From Anastatus disparis (Eukaryota; Arthropoda; Insecta; Hymenoptera; Eupelmidae), in contig JAFFSR010000352.1 of NCBI GenBank assembly GCA_017163975.1, forward strand, positions 1-64,000: DNA of 64,000 nucleotides, in the 5' to 3' direction. A program made the translations under genes and the position numbers. The notes below the pieces were generated by a model, which saw only the letters and a list, made by a program, of their open reading frames with translations, was not told the DNA's origin and ran no database searches. Positions 1-10,903 of the stretch are shown here, piece by piece; position 1 is the stretch's first letter; each line of letters starts with the position of its first letter.

Positions 1-1944
1 TTTACTCCTAGGTGAATAATATACTATTTCTCTAGAGAGAAGATAAAAGTATGCCCTTCGTGTATGTACAAAATATTATTAGATGAAGTAGAAAAATGCG
101 CCTATTTCATCGACTTCAAGCAGTCAACAATCTTTCTGGAAGATTTTATTCATAGTGAGGCTGTGGTAGAACAGCTCAACGAGACTTCTCAAGTAATTTG
201 AAATTAAACATTTCACCAATTAAAATGCCTCAAAAGTATCAATATTAAGATGCGAGAATCTTATGCTCTCCGAAAAGAAAACAAATAAACGATGCATTTG
301 ATTCCCAAATAGCAAGTAAAATGATGAAAGTCTACGATATAACGGATTTGCCCGCATTGAATGAAAATAATAGATATAAAACAAATGATAAATGGCCGAG
401 AATATTAAAATTGCATTAGATAATTGTTCAAATTTTCTTGAGAAACTGCGATTGTTAAGTGTATACCAAGTGATATTTCAGATTATTTATTATCAGTTTT
501 ACCTAATGTAACTATTTATATGATTGATCAAGCACGATCATTTGGTAAATAATAAAAAAAATTTACAAAAAACAGTCTGAGAACTATTGTGGCCATTCTT
601 TGGATAGTTAAATTGTAATGAAAGTAAAGGATTATTATCTGAACGATGATTTTTCAATTGTTTTCGTCAAAAGTGCGAATAAAAGCGACACAGTATCTAT
701 CAAAGAAAATGGTATAAAAACTAAAAAAGTCAAAACGCTTTCTTACACGAAGTATAAAAAGATATATCAATTATTTAAAGCGAAAATCCTGAAATGAAAA
801 CAAGAAATTGGTAAATCAACATTCTACGCTTCAAGACCGAAGTGGGTTATACCACACCCACCCACCGATTCGTGTCTTTGCGTATCACTCGAGAATCTTA
901 AACTTATGTTAGATGCTTCGAATAATTATAAAAAGAGAATAAACAAGACATTGCAGATTTGGAATTGAAAATATGTTCTTCCTTTTTTTGTTCAAAAGAT
1001 GATATGAAATGTGTACTAAGAGAATGTAAAGAATGTCCCATTGGAGATTCTATTGATTTACAAGTAATTTCTTTGACAGAAGAAGATTTATATGAAGAAA
1101 TAATTTATGGTGTTTGGGAAAAATCAAATTTACTGAATAAAACTAGCACAATTAAAAATTTCTTAATAGAGTTAAGAGAGCGCTCTCACTGTAAGAGCTC
1201 ATAAATTGGTCAAAGAAATTCAGCGTATAGAATTAAAGAGGTTAAACTTTAGCGAAAAATAATGACTTCCAATTAGTTATTCATGTCGATTTTGCAGGAA
1301 ATTGGACAGTTCTGCTTCAAAATGAAATTCAAAGCTATCATTAGAGTAAAAACCAAATATCAATATTTACGTCCGTATGCTATTTTGGAAATAATAAAAC
1401 AGTCAGTTATGTCACTGTCTCTGACGATATTAAACATGATTCGTCTCATGCCCTAATGGCTATAAATTTAAGTATCGATAACTTAAAACAAAAACATATT
1501 GCGCAAGATCTTGATGAAATCATAACCATTTCCGATGAAGCTGCCAGTCATTTTAAAAATAGATATCAATTCTATGAGCTTCAAAACTCAAAAGTAAACA
1601 GAAAATGGCTTTTTTTCTGCAACAGAGTCATAAGTAAAGGCGCTTGTGACGGTATTGGTGGTTTAGTTAAACATGATGCTACCACGCATAATCTGTCCAA
1701 GAAGAGTGCAGATTTTATTAGAAACGCTTGAAAATTTCGCCACCACGTATCAAAATATACTCCGTCGATTAACATTTTAGTTATCCGCAAGGATGAGCTA
1801 GAAGTTTTTCGACTGACAAAAAAAAATGGAATGGTTAGGGAAATGCAAAAGAAATTAAAGGTATTCAAAAGATTCACTGTTGGAAAAGTGAACGAAACCA
1901 AATCTACACTGCCAAAACTTCGAGACATAAGTGGCAAGAAGTAA
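1..1944 (+). pseudogene. Decayed DDE-type transposase-like gene of the long-TIR transposon
   Basis: Several broken frames carry the same protein as the gene on the minus strand at 44868-46658. From left to right: a CPSC-type cysteine pair near the start, a middle region, then a block with VIHVDF and TISDEAASHFKNRYQFYE. In copy B the equivalent second block reads TISDGATSHF followed by GHGKGACDG. The two aspartates and the Gly-rich block look like an RNase-H-fold (DDE) transposase core; this is an inference. Stops and frameshifts occur throughout, for example around 410, 540, 610 and 1200, so no functional product is expected. Compared with copy B it keeps about 230 bp, roughly 790-1020, that copy B has lost. 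The superfamily is not identified. Confidence 0.65.
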
Positions 1945-2149
1945 ATTGAAAGGTTTTATTCAAATTCGGATTTTTTATTCACATTAGTTCTCAATTCATT
2001 AGTGTTCTTTCTCAATTGTATCGCATATTATTTGTTCATTGAAAATGACCAAATAATATATTTTAGTATTTAAAAAACTCACCTATTCAAATTCAAAATT
2101 CAAAATTCAAAATTCAAAATTCAAATTCAAAATTCAAAATTCAAAATTC

Positions 2150-2871
2150 AAAGTAAATATATTTATTTAAAGTTTCAGCACTTTTTTTTAAACTTTAAAT
2201 CGTCATAACTTTTAGTTCTAATTGATCAAAATATTCGATCCGGGGTTTATTTTAAAGATTATTGTTGATAATTTGGATATATTTATAAATAAAAGCATAA
2301 AAATAGTTGTGAGAACAAGTAAAGTTGGAAAAATAGTACAATGCGCTATGGTATCAATGTTTTAAAATCGAAAATATAAAAAAACGTTTAAAAATCTGTT
2401 AAAAAAAAAATAAGGCACAATCGCATATCCTCACCTACCTAAAAGTTAGTATTTTTTATGTATAAAATCATAAAAATTTCAAAAAAAAAAATATAGTTTT
2501 TGAGAAAATCGTGTTTGAAAAAAATCACTTTTTTCGGTTTTTTGTAAATAACTCAGTAAGATCAAATTGTATTATAAAAATCAAGATTGTATTTAAAACT
2601 AGACGAAATTCCGCACACTTTCGTTAAAGAACGCTCAAAAAGGTTGAAAATTGACGGAGCTATAGTCATTTAAAAGTAGAGGTTCATTTTCAATTTTTTG
2701 AATTTTGTTTTACATCCAACACTAGAATTGCTGTAGTAAAAAAAAAAAATTTTTTGAGCGTTCTACGAGGTAAATTTTATCTTTATATGCATAATAGAAG
2801 GTATTTTTATTACTTAGAAGAAAAAAAAATTCGATCAGTGACGGCCTGCATGAATTTGAATGGAATCAGCC
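2150..2871 (+). repeat. Right terminal inverted repeat of long-TIR transposon copy A
   Basis: This stretch matches 47030-47750 in the same orientation and 43947-44670 in reverse. Shared landmarks are TTTAAAGTTTCAGCA near the inner edge, ATAACTCAGT in the middle and GTGACGGCC close to the outer end. It is A+T-rich with many A and T runs and has no coding potential. Confidence 0.75.
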
Positions 2872-3500
2872 ACACATATATATATATATACATTTATTAA
2901 TATATTGTTCTTTTTTAAATTTTCCAATTTTCTCTGGTATTACTGGAAATTCCATGTCTGTGAAATCTAATTTATTTTCATATGATTCATATGAAGATAC
3001 TTCACTAGTATTTGACTCAACTTGGAATTAAAATATTAATGAATTATTTTAGAAGGTAGCGAGCTGTCATGCCCTTAAGTATTATTGCAAAACTAAAATT
3101 TTTAGCAGAAAATTTATTGAACTATAAAGTTTTCTAATAGGATCTTATACATTTAAATAATAGAAATTTTCGCATGAAGAATTATCAAGTACGAAAAACG
3201 TCCTTTTTCAATCGTTCATCACGTTTAATCGGAGTACAGCTCATTTTAGACAAAAATTTATAATGAAACAAAGTTGTGTCTTAAAAATATCCACAAGTTT
3301 TGTTTAGAAAAATTTTCATAGAATGACTTGTTTTCATGTTATCGTAAATACTTCATTTTTCAAATCGTTTTTCGAAAAGCGGCACGGGTTGAATACTTTT
3401 TTTCGACTATCTCAGAGTTTTTTTCATAGTTTTTCAACATTTACAAGAAATCTGGAGGGTGGGAGCAAGGTTTTTTCAAGTTTGGGAAATAAGGGACACC

Positions 3501-3535
<35 letters not shown>

Positions 3536-3778
3536 GTATAATTGCTGAAAATAACCATTTTTTATCGTTGTATTATTTTTACAAATTTTATTATTATTTA
3601 TTTATTATATAACAATCAATTCATAGCATTTTTCATAATTTCTCTTATTTTTCAGCTTTTAAAGTAAAAAGGCAGTAAATTAAATTAGTTAATATAAAAG
3701 CAATTATTTTGTGAATATCTTTGGAAAAAGTTCAATGAAAATGAATTAAAATTCTTAAAAGAATTTTAATTTTCAATA
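2872..3778. other. No gene seen; AT microsatellites and non-coding repeat
   Basis: (AT)n occurs at 2876-2891 and 3503-3531. The second tract directly follows GGGACACCCT, and the 230 bp to its left look like a dispersed repeat anchored on a microsatellite. A frame of about 45 codons on the minus strand (2906-3034) is rich in Ser, Glu and Tyr and could be an exon remnant, but nothing supports it further. Confidence 0.4.
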
Positions 3779-5090
3779 ATGGTTCTGACTGAGAAAGATA
3801 AATTGATTGTTAAAGGACAGGGATTGTATAGTGGAATTTCTTTCATGTTAACTGATATTCATATATTAGAATTTAATAATATTTTAAACTGGTACACCTC
3901 ATTCAACATGCAATTAACTTCAATAATTCAAAGACCACAACATACTAAATCAGTACTGATTGATGGAGAATTTATACAGTTATTATTTTCCAAAAATTTG
4001 GAAAAGTGTCACCGGATTTGTGTGTATTATAATAATAAGGTAATTCATATATATGACAGTTTAAATCTTAAGAGCAGGTCGTTATCTCTGTCCTTTTTCT
4101 AATCAAAGAATTAATTTTTTTGCAAAAACTAATAATTGTAGCAAAAAATAAGGAGATAGTCCCCATCTCGTATTATAAAAGCAAGATTTTCTTTAATGAG
4201 GAAAAATTATTTTTATCTATTCATTTTGAAGAAAACCCTTGAAAAACTTAAAAAATAGAGGTTAAGATGGACAATTCAGTTTTTCAAGGTTTTCTTTAAA
4301 ACGAAGCGATAAAAAGAATTTTTCCTCATAAAAGAGAATCTTGCTTATTATTATACGAGATGGGGCTTTCTTTCTTATTTTTGCTACAATTATTAATTTT
4401 TGTGAAAAAATCAGTTCTTTTGATTAGAAAAGGACAGATATACTCGACCTCCTCTTAAATATCTACCAGATAAGCATAAGATTTATATAAACAGATTATT
4501 TCCAAACAAATCATAATTGAGCATAGTATTCGAAACAGTACAATCACAAACAGATAATTATGATTGTGCCGTTTTTGCAATTGTTTTTGCTATTGCAATA
4601 CTTGATAATTTAGGTCCATGTTGTTTAAAATATGATGTTTCTCCAATGAGATTACGTTTATCAAGAATTTTAGAACGCAACAAATAAGAATGTTTCCAGG
4701 TTTGCAAAATTATAATAATGCAAATATTAATTACGATAATCCACCGGACATGATAAGTAGGAGTTTTGGTCATGAGCAACGTCTAAATTAAATACCATTG
4801 AATTTAGATTTTACCGAGTTTGAACTATTAGAAAAAAACTCACATATGCAATCTATTGGCAGAACAAAAAAAGATCATGGAAATGTATCGTAAAGAAAAG
4901 AATTTGAATCATGAAACAATTTTGATGGAAATTGACGATGACATTTCGTATACAAATTTTTAAAAACCAAATAGTGATATAATGGAAATCGATGAAATCC
5001 ACTTAAATTATAACGATAATAAAATTAGCACAGTTGAGATTAAATTAAATGAAGAAAAAAAAGAATCAATAGAAATGGATGAAAAATAAG
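3779..5090 (+). pseudogene. ULP1/C48-like cysteine protease pseudogene, interrupted by a MITE
   Basis: The first part (3779 to about 4071) and the part after the MITE (from 4459) form one interrupted reading frame. In order it shows a His in CHRICVYY, an Asp in HIYDSL, and TDNYDCAVFAIVFA, which has the spacing of the His-Asp-(Gln)-Cys catalytic set of ULP1/C48-type proteases. The MITE sits between the DSL segment and a YLPDKHK segment and its TTAA duplication preserves the frame across the insertion. A TAA stop follows about 15 codons after the junction, and downstream (4680-5090) there are several more stops in an Asn- and Glu-rich tail. Proteases of this kind are common passengers of insect transposons, so it may not be a host deSUMOylase. 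Its parent element is not identified. Confidence 0.6.
4072..4454. mobile_element. TTAA-flanked MITE (GAGCAGGTCG family)
   Basis: A 383-bp foldback element with TIRs starting GAGCAGGTCG on the left and GAGGAGGTCG on the right, flanked by TTAA on both sides (4068-4071, 4455-4458). The arms share CTGTCC, TTTTCTAATCAAA and a run over TAATAATTGTAGC. TTAA duplication is typical of piggyBac-type transposases. It splits the ULP1-like pseudogene. Confidence 0.85.
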
Positions 5091-6387
5091 CTTTATTTGT
5101 AACAGGAATTGAGAGCATGACGAAGCTGCCCGCCTTCTAATAATATTTCCAATCCTAACTTATGAATAAACGATGCGTTTAATCGAGTTTTTTGCCACAA
5201 AGTAAAAATTTGTAAGATTAAACTCTAGTGCGGACAACTCAAGAAATCCACCAAAATATCATACATACAAAGTTATAATAAAAACTTTCAATGTATCGTA
5301 TTTTATGGTTAAGCTTATCGAGTTTGATATCTAATTTCCAATCCAAGCTCATAAAAATAACAAGTCTAAATGATTTTTTATATTTACAAAAATGATTGTA
5401 TTAATATAGCTTTAGTGTCGACAAGTCATTATATTTGTTTAATTTATGAATTAAAAAAGATATTGATAAAATAAAAAAGCAAAACTCAATTGCTGCAGCT
5501 CCGACATCCCGTTAAGAGCAGGTCGTATATCTCTGTCCTTTTCTAATCAAAGAATTAATTTTTTTGCAAAAACTAATAATTGTAGCATAAAATAAGGTGA
5601 TAGCCCCCAGGACATAACTAGTGATGTAAACATAAATTTAGATAATGTTGGTATGCATAATGTCAAAAATTTAGATAGTCAACAAAATGATAATGACAAA
5701 TCTTCATCTGATAAGTAAATACTAAATACTTTGAATAATAAGCAAAAAAATAAATTTCGTTCCAATTTAAAACATATCTCAGAGAAAGATTACTTTTTTA
5801 TATAGATATATGTCTCCTTAACCTTGGTCTCTCAGTCTAACCAAGGAAGTACGCTTCTATAACCATCTATCTGCAAATTTAAATTTGTTTGTGCATAGTT
5901 TATAGCAGAAGCGAATACGCAGTGTCAGTGTGGCTATGATGATATGATAATACAAATACTTATACGTTTAAAATGGTGCAATTTCAGTGGATGTAAATAT
6001 ATGTAATAGTGCAAAATACATTTAATTTTAAGATTTATAATTGAACAATTGTATACTAGTAAGAACATGATTTGTCAAGAACATCTATAAAGTATTTTTA
6101 GTGAATAATAGCTGCAGCAATCTTTTTTACACGCTTTTATTAAGCTTGTTTTCACGTCTGTCTGTCTGTAATCAAATCTTGCACGCTCGATTTGAGGCAC
6201 TTTTTTTTGATGAAAATTTCTTAGATTTTACCCAGATCTTGGTCTTTGATGACAATGCAATAATCCGTTGTCAGGTCGGCGATGACGGGTGTGCTAATTC
6301 ATCTCCGAGGAAGTTTAAGTGAGGAGGCTATCTTTGGGTCAAGGCAAGTTAATAGAATGTTGTTAACTTGATAGTTGTAGAAAATGC
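5091..6387. other. No gene seen; AT-rich sequence with a MITE fragment
   Basis: Apart from the MITE fragment at 5516-5607, I see only A+T-rich DNA. A stretch at 5625-5720 has an Asn- and Asp-rich open reading and may be the tail of the protease-carrying element. The 73-codon plus-strand frame at 6101-6322 shows no recognisable protein. Confidence 0.35.
5516..5607 (+). mobile_element. Left-end fragment of a TTAA MITE
   Basis: This stretch starts GAGCAGGTCG right after TTAA (5512-5515) and follows the left arm of the MITE at 4072 closely for about 90 bp, including TAATAATTGTAGC, before diverging. Only one end remains. Confidence 0.7.
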
Positions 6388-6585
6388 ATAAGGGATAGAG
6401 AGGAACGTATAGGGGGTAGGGAAAATATAGAGGATAGGGAATCATGTGAAGTAGGGGAATGCATAGGGGTAGGGGAATATATATATGGGATATAGAAATG
6501 TATATGGGATCAGTGAATATACAGGGGTAGGGGAATATATACGGGATATGAGAAAGTATAGGGGATAGGGGAATGTATAGAAGAT
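6388..6585 (+). repeat. G/A-rich degenerate minisatellite
   Basis: Repeated variants of TAGGGGAATATATA and TAGGGGATAGGG with a loose period of about 17-18 bp and some doubled units of about 35 bp. Guanines are strongly biased to the plus strand. The long minus-strand frame here, made only of Pro, Ile and Tyr, is a by-product of the repeat. Confidence 0.7.
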
Positions 6586-6722
6586 ACAATTAAATACAAG
6601 CTTTTAAAAAAAAATTACTCATAGAAAATTCGATTTTAACTAAAAAGTGAAAAATTAAAAATTAAAAAAAAACATTTCAAAAACACGCTTTTATAATGGA
6701 GAAAATACACTAAAAGTATTAA

Positions 6723-7113
6723 GAGGAGATCAGTATAGTTCTGTCCTTGTCTAATCTAAATTTTCGTTATTATGGCTAAATTAAATATTTTTATACAAAA
6801 GTAGAGGCAGAGCCCAATAGATTTAAGGATGAGCAGACGATTCTATTCTATGAAAAAATATAAAATTTTCATTAGTTTTCAAGTGAAGTCTGAAACGGAA
6901 AAAGAGTTAAATTTGATTGAAGTGTTCAACTCTTTTTCCGTTTCAGACTTCACTCGAAAACTAATGAAAATTTTATATTTTTTACATAGAATAGAATCGT
7001 CTATTCATCCTTAAATCTATTGGGCTCTGCCCTTACTTTTGTATAAAAATATTTAGTTTACTAATTATAACGAAAATTCAGATTAGACAAGGACAGAACT
7101 ATACGGCCGCCTC
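6723..7113. mobile_element. Near-palindromic TTAA MITE
   Basis: A 391-bp element flanked by TTAA (6719-6722, 7114-7117). The two halves are almost perfect inverted copies, meeting around 6915-6925 near TTAAATTTGATTGAAG. Termini are GAGGAGATCAG and, read from the right, GAGGCGGCCG, followed on both sides by TAGTTCTGTCC. The transcript would fold into one long hairpin. It is related in its termini to the elements at 4072 and 24841. Confidence 0.85.
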
Positions 7114-7117
7114 TTAA

Positions 7118-7934
7118 ATAAATTAATTTACTTTCTTAAAATTACTTTTAAACAGTTCATTGCAATAATTTAGAGAAAATTTTACAACAAAAATTTTTTC
7201 TTAAATTGTAAAATGTTTTTTTTTTAATTTTTTTTAAATTTAGATTTTGACTTAATCTAAAAATGTTTTAAGCTGCTCAGTATTATTTCTTCTTAGTAAG
7301 TATTATTAATCATAGTTTAAGTTTTTTCTCTGCCTTTATTAGAATAAAAAGAGAAATTAAAGATAGATGTTTTAAAAGAATTGGCTTATAAAATTAAAAA
7401 ATCAAATAGATTTATTTAGCAAACATTGGTTTTAAATTACTTGGACTTGTTCTTACTAATGCACTAACAGTTATTGTAGCTAGAAATTTTTTTATTTAAT
7501 TGTCCTGTTGGAATGATACTTTTGATTCATATGAAATGCTATTTTGTTTGTTCAGAAATTTCATTTTTAAGTATAGCATTTTGGTGGACCCATTTCAGTT
7601 ATTGATGCTAATGTGCAGATAATAGGTACGAGATGGATACAATTGGTTATGTGATGAAACAATGGATGGTGAAGTCTTAGCTGTTGTTAGTAGTCATTTG
7701 AGAGATTCAATATCCTATACAATAATTCAAAAAGCTTTTAGAGTTAAAATTCATGCGTGTGGCTTTACCAAGGTTATGTTTTTACTTGCTTGCTAATCAG
7801 CAAGATATGATTTATATTTTGTTACTGGATATTGTTTACATGAAAAGAGACTGTTCACTATAACGTTACTGTTCACAAATGAAAATTCCTTAATTTTCTA
7901 AAATATTATTGAAAAAATTGTAGTTGCTGGACAC
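7118..7934. other. No clear gene; possible coding remnant
   Basis: A+T-rich. From about 7630 to 7790 the plus strand reads as a plausible but broken protein including DETMDGEVLAVVSSHLRDS, just upstream of the POLR3A pseudogene piece. I could not match it to the polymerase subunit and leave it unassigned. Confidence 0.3.
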
Positions 7935-8228
7935 AGTTGATTAGAATTAAAACAAGAATTACTTAACAATGGCTATGTAAAGTGTACTAAGTATATTGAT
8001 AAAATGGAAAGTGATCGATTGCCTTGACAACCTAGTTGTTTCGAAGAAAAAGTATTATAACCACGATTTTAAAGAAACTTTTAGTTATTCGTGATCATGC
8101 TCGTAAAGTCTGTTTGAAAGAACTTTATTCTAGTAATAATCTTTTAGTTATGGCATTATCAGGATCCAAAGAAAGTTCTATTAATATTTTAAAAATGATT
8201 GCTTGTGTAGGACAACTAATAGTGGTCA
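7935..8228 (+). pseudogene. POLR3A: RNA polymerase III largest subunit pseudogene, first piece
   Basis: The translation gives ELLNNGY, then [14 protein letters not shown], then [14 protein letters not shown] and MIACVGQ. These are the conserved blocks of the RNA polymerase III largest subunit around the G-S-K-G-S, I-x-Q-M-x-A-C-V-G-Q region, here with substitutions. A frameshift near 8045 and a TGA near 8022 disable it. The match stops at about 8228, where tandem repeats begin. It continues, after a loss of some 60 codons, at 30283. The lack of introns suggests a retrocopy. Nuclear transcription is the family's role; this copy cannot supply it. Confidence 0.75.
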
Positions 8229-8289
8229 TCGTCCCACATAGCATGAAATATTGCAGTAAAACTTTCACTGAAATATTGCACTAAAATGT

Positions 8290-8706
8290 TGTCACAAGGT
8301 GGTAGCAATCTTGTCTTAACATTGCGAAAAGGTTTCACGAAATAATTCAGTGCAATATTGCTGCAACTTTGCTACAAGGTTTCATGAAAGATTTACCAAA
8401 ATATTGCGAGAAACCTTTCATGAAAAGTTGCAGCAAAGTTTCTGCAAGGTTTTATGAAACATTTACCAAAATATTGCGAGAAACCTTTCATGAAAGGTTG
8501 CGGCAAGGTTACTGCAAGGTTCCATGAAATGTTTACCAAAATAATGCCAGAAACCTTTCATGAAAGGTTGCAGCAAGGTTTCTACAAGGTTTCATGTAAC
8601 ATTATAAAAAAACTTGTGGAAACTTTCTACGAAAAGTTCCAACAAGGTTTCATAAACATTTCGTAAAATTTTGCGAGAAACCTTTTATGTAAAGTTGCAG
8701 CAAGGT
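8290..8706 (+). repeat. 70-bp tandem repeat
   Basis: Units containing TTTACCAAAATATTGC, GAGAAACCTTTCATGAAA and GTTGCAGCAAGGTTTC recur every 70 bp (anchors at 8396, 8466 and 8536), with partial, diverged units on both sides. The array ends sharply at 8706. The same vocabulary reappears at 29740-30282, on the other side of the inserted block. Confidence 0.8.
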
Positions 8707-10172
8707 TGTGATACCAGTTATCACGAGTCTCGGTAGACTTTCTCAGTTCAATCGCTTGAATCTTATATATAAGTACAATTTTTAATCAGAATATGTTTGA
8801 AACGTATTATTCATAACATAATTAAAAATCGTATAACAAAAAAGTATACTAAAATAGTAAATTATTCAAATAATATTAAATTTAAAATAATATTTTAATT
8901 AACCTATTGTTATGAACTCAATCCAATTTATACGACCCAGTTTATTACGAACACACCAGTTATTACAACCCAAACATTACGACCATTTAACTGACAGTTT
9001 TGAGGTTATGTTTCAATAACATTACTATTGTTTACGACTTTATTTAGATTTCAGTCAATCTTTTACTTATTTGTAAATGTCGATTTAAGAATGACTGAAA
9101 CCATTATCTTTCAGGTCTGTTGTTTATAAGCGGAGTCGTCTTTTTCAGTTCATCACAAATTTACTTGACGCTGTCACAGAGCATCCTCGTGTAACCTATT
9201 CCATAGTTTCACGTGTGAACGATAAATGTATATTTTTTCTTTTTTAGATTTCAGTATTTTTAAAATTGATTATTGATTTTTAAAATCAATGTATTTGTAG
9301 TTTAAAAAACAATATTTAGGCACTTATTTATTATCAATGAATAACGTCGGTCAGGCGATACTATAATCTCACTTTTTTAACTTTAACAAAATTTTATGTT
9401 TGTATTTAATTTACCCTGCCTTTTTCTCTTCATTTTTATTCAATTAATATCTTATTTAAGAGTATTTAAATACTTAAGTATTTACAGCGCTTGTTGCTTC
9501 AATAATTTCACCGGTAGCACTAATATATACGCAATCTCTTAGGTTAAATTACTTCGTTCAGGATTCGTAAGAACTGGGTTTAGAAGCGTACGAGTGCAGC
9601 AGTTATTACTTTCTTAATTACGTTTTTAAAAATTATTATTATTCAAATTTAAAGGTATTTTCAAAATCGGCACGTGGAGGCCTTTTTAAATAGGTATTGT
9701 TTATATTAAATTTCTTAATAAAATATAAATGAAAATATGATTTTCAAAATAACAAAAATATGCGAAAAATGAAATTTTTATACGCTAATCGATCATTTTA
9801 CGATAAAGATAATTTTTAAATCGGATTATTTATTTTATAATTTAAATATCAGGCTATTTGTAGGATGAATATAATAAGTAATATATTAAATTTATTGAAC
9901 TTATTTATTAGAGATCTGCATATGATAAAATAAATTTTTTATTTCAATATATTGTGACCTCACTTATATTATATTTATAATATAAGAATTTAAAGAGAAT
10001 TTGAGAGAGAATAAGTATAAAAAGAATAAAATAAAAGATAATTAACAATAATCTTATTCTCTCTTGAATTTGAATCATTGCGTTAAAAGTCTATCTCTAT
10101 CTTGTGGACGTCGGCGCGACGTAGCAATTAGAAAGTATATCAGCGCGCGAGATGGATATTAATAAGAATATA
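8707..10172. other. No gene seen; sequence between tandem repeat and Polinton
   Basis: The sequence starts TGTGATACC exactly where the tandem repeat stops, so 8706/8707 is an insertion edge. It is A+T-rich with no coding frame. A stem is possible at 9985-10073 (AATTTGAGAGAGAATAAG against its near complement). The last six bases, 10167-10172, are AATATA, the left target duplication of the Polinton. This and 27914-28250 may be two halves of one older element, perhaps an LTR, but its ends are not resolved. Confidence 0.4.
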
Positions 10173-10843
10173 AGTAGAGAGACCTGTGCCATAGCGCACC
10201 CAGACGGCGCCAAAAAAAATTTCGGTCTCTCTCGACGCCTTTCCCTCGCGCGTTATAGACATGAAGGTTCCCCCCTCCCCCGGGCAAGATGGACATGGGT
10301 TTCCTCTCCCTGGGCAAGATGGACATGGGTTTCGAGACTTAGGAGAGCAACGAAGAGATATCTTTCCCCTCTCGGCGCTATAGCTCACATCGAGCTGTAG
10401 ACGCCCCTCTCTAACTTACCGTACAGGGGTTTGTGAGTGTTGAAGAGAGCAAGGGAGAGAAGTATACTTACCCCTCTTGGCGCTATAGCATCCATCAGCG
10501 TATAGACATCGCTCTCTTACTTACCGTACAGCCCGTAAGCGTTGGGGCTTTGTGGACAGCTGCGAAGAGTACTGGTTACCCCCTCTTGGCGTTATAGCTT
10601 ACATCGAATTAATTTACTTTAGAAAAATTTAGTTAAAAGTTTTAAAAGTTTTAGAAAAAGATAAAATATGAAAAAAGATTTAAGAAAATTTATAAGAAAA
10701 TTATGTTAAAAAATTTTAAAAATTTTAAATATAAAAGAATGTATATGAAAAAAAATTTAATATAAAATTAAATTGAATGAATTTTGGTGGGACGTAGTAT
10801 GAAGTGGATGAAAAAAAGGTTAGGATGGGTATGATACAAAGGG
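10173..10843 (+). repeat. Left terminal inverted repeat of the Polinton
   Basis: The arm pairs with 27265-27907. The outer 440 bp are GC-rich and well conserved, with a 28-bp direct repeat over GGGCAAGATGGACATGGGTT (two copies, about 10283-10338) and three CGCTATAGC-type motifs. The inner part is A+T-rich with more indels, ending near GGTTAGGATGGGTATGATAC. Open frames inside the arms appear in both copies and are not genes. Confidence 0.9.
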
Positions 10844-10903
10844 TAAAATAAAAACAGAATAAATAATTTTAATACATATATTGAAAACAAAATATTACAT
10901 GTT

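Larger units (their letters stand above)
1..2871 (+). mobile_element. DNA transposon with long terminal inverted repeats, copy A (left end outside window)
   Basis: This is the right-hand part of a DNA transposon of which a complete inverted copy lies at 43947-47750. The order is a decayed transposase-like gene (1-1944), a short run of AAAATTC-type repeats (about 2085-2150), then a terminal inverted repeat of about 720 bp ending in GGAATCAGCC at 2871. Comparison with copy B fixes the right end. The left TIR and roughly the first 55 codons lie before base 1. Sola-type or another 4-bp-TSD superfamily is possible but not shown. Confidence 0.75.

Noticed and set aside
6299..6589. 96-codon minus-strand frame rich in Pro, Ile and Tyr
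   Set aside because: It simply translates the G/A-rich minisatellite at 6388-6585.
8290..8706. CRISPR-like regular repeats
   Set aside because: Units are 70 bp and contiguous with no unique spacers, in a eukaryotic context; this is an ordinary tandem repeat.
10140..10400. Open frames in both strands of the left TIR, and their mirror copies at 27585-27950
   Set aside because: They fall wholly inside the inverted repeats, overlap on both strands, cross the element boundary at one end and show low-complexity Pro/Arg/Gly reading; no gene is likely.
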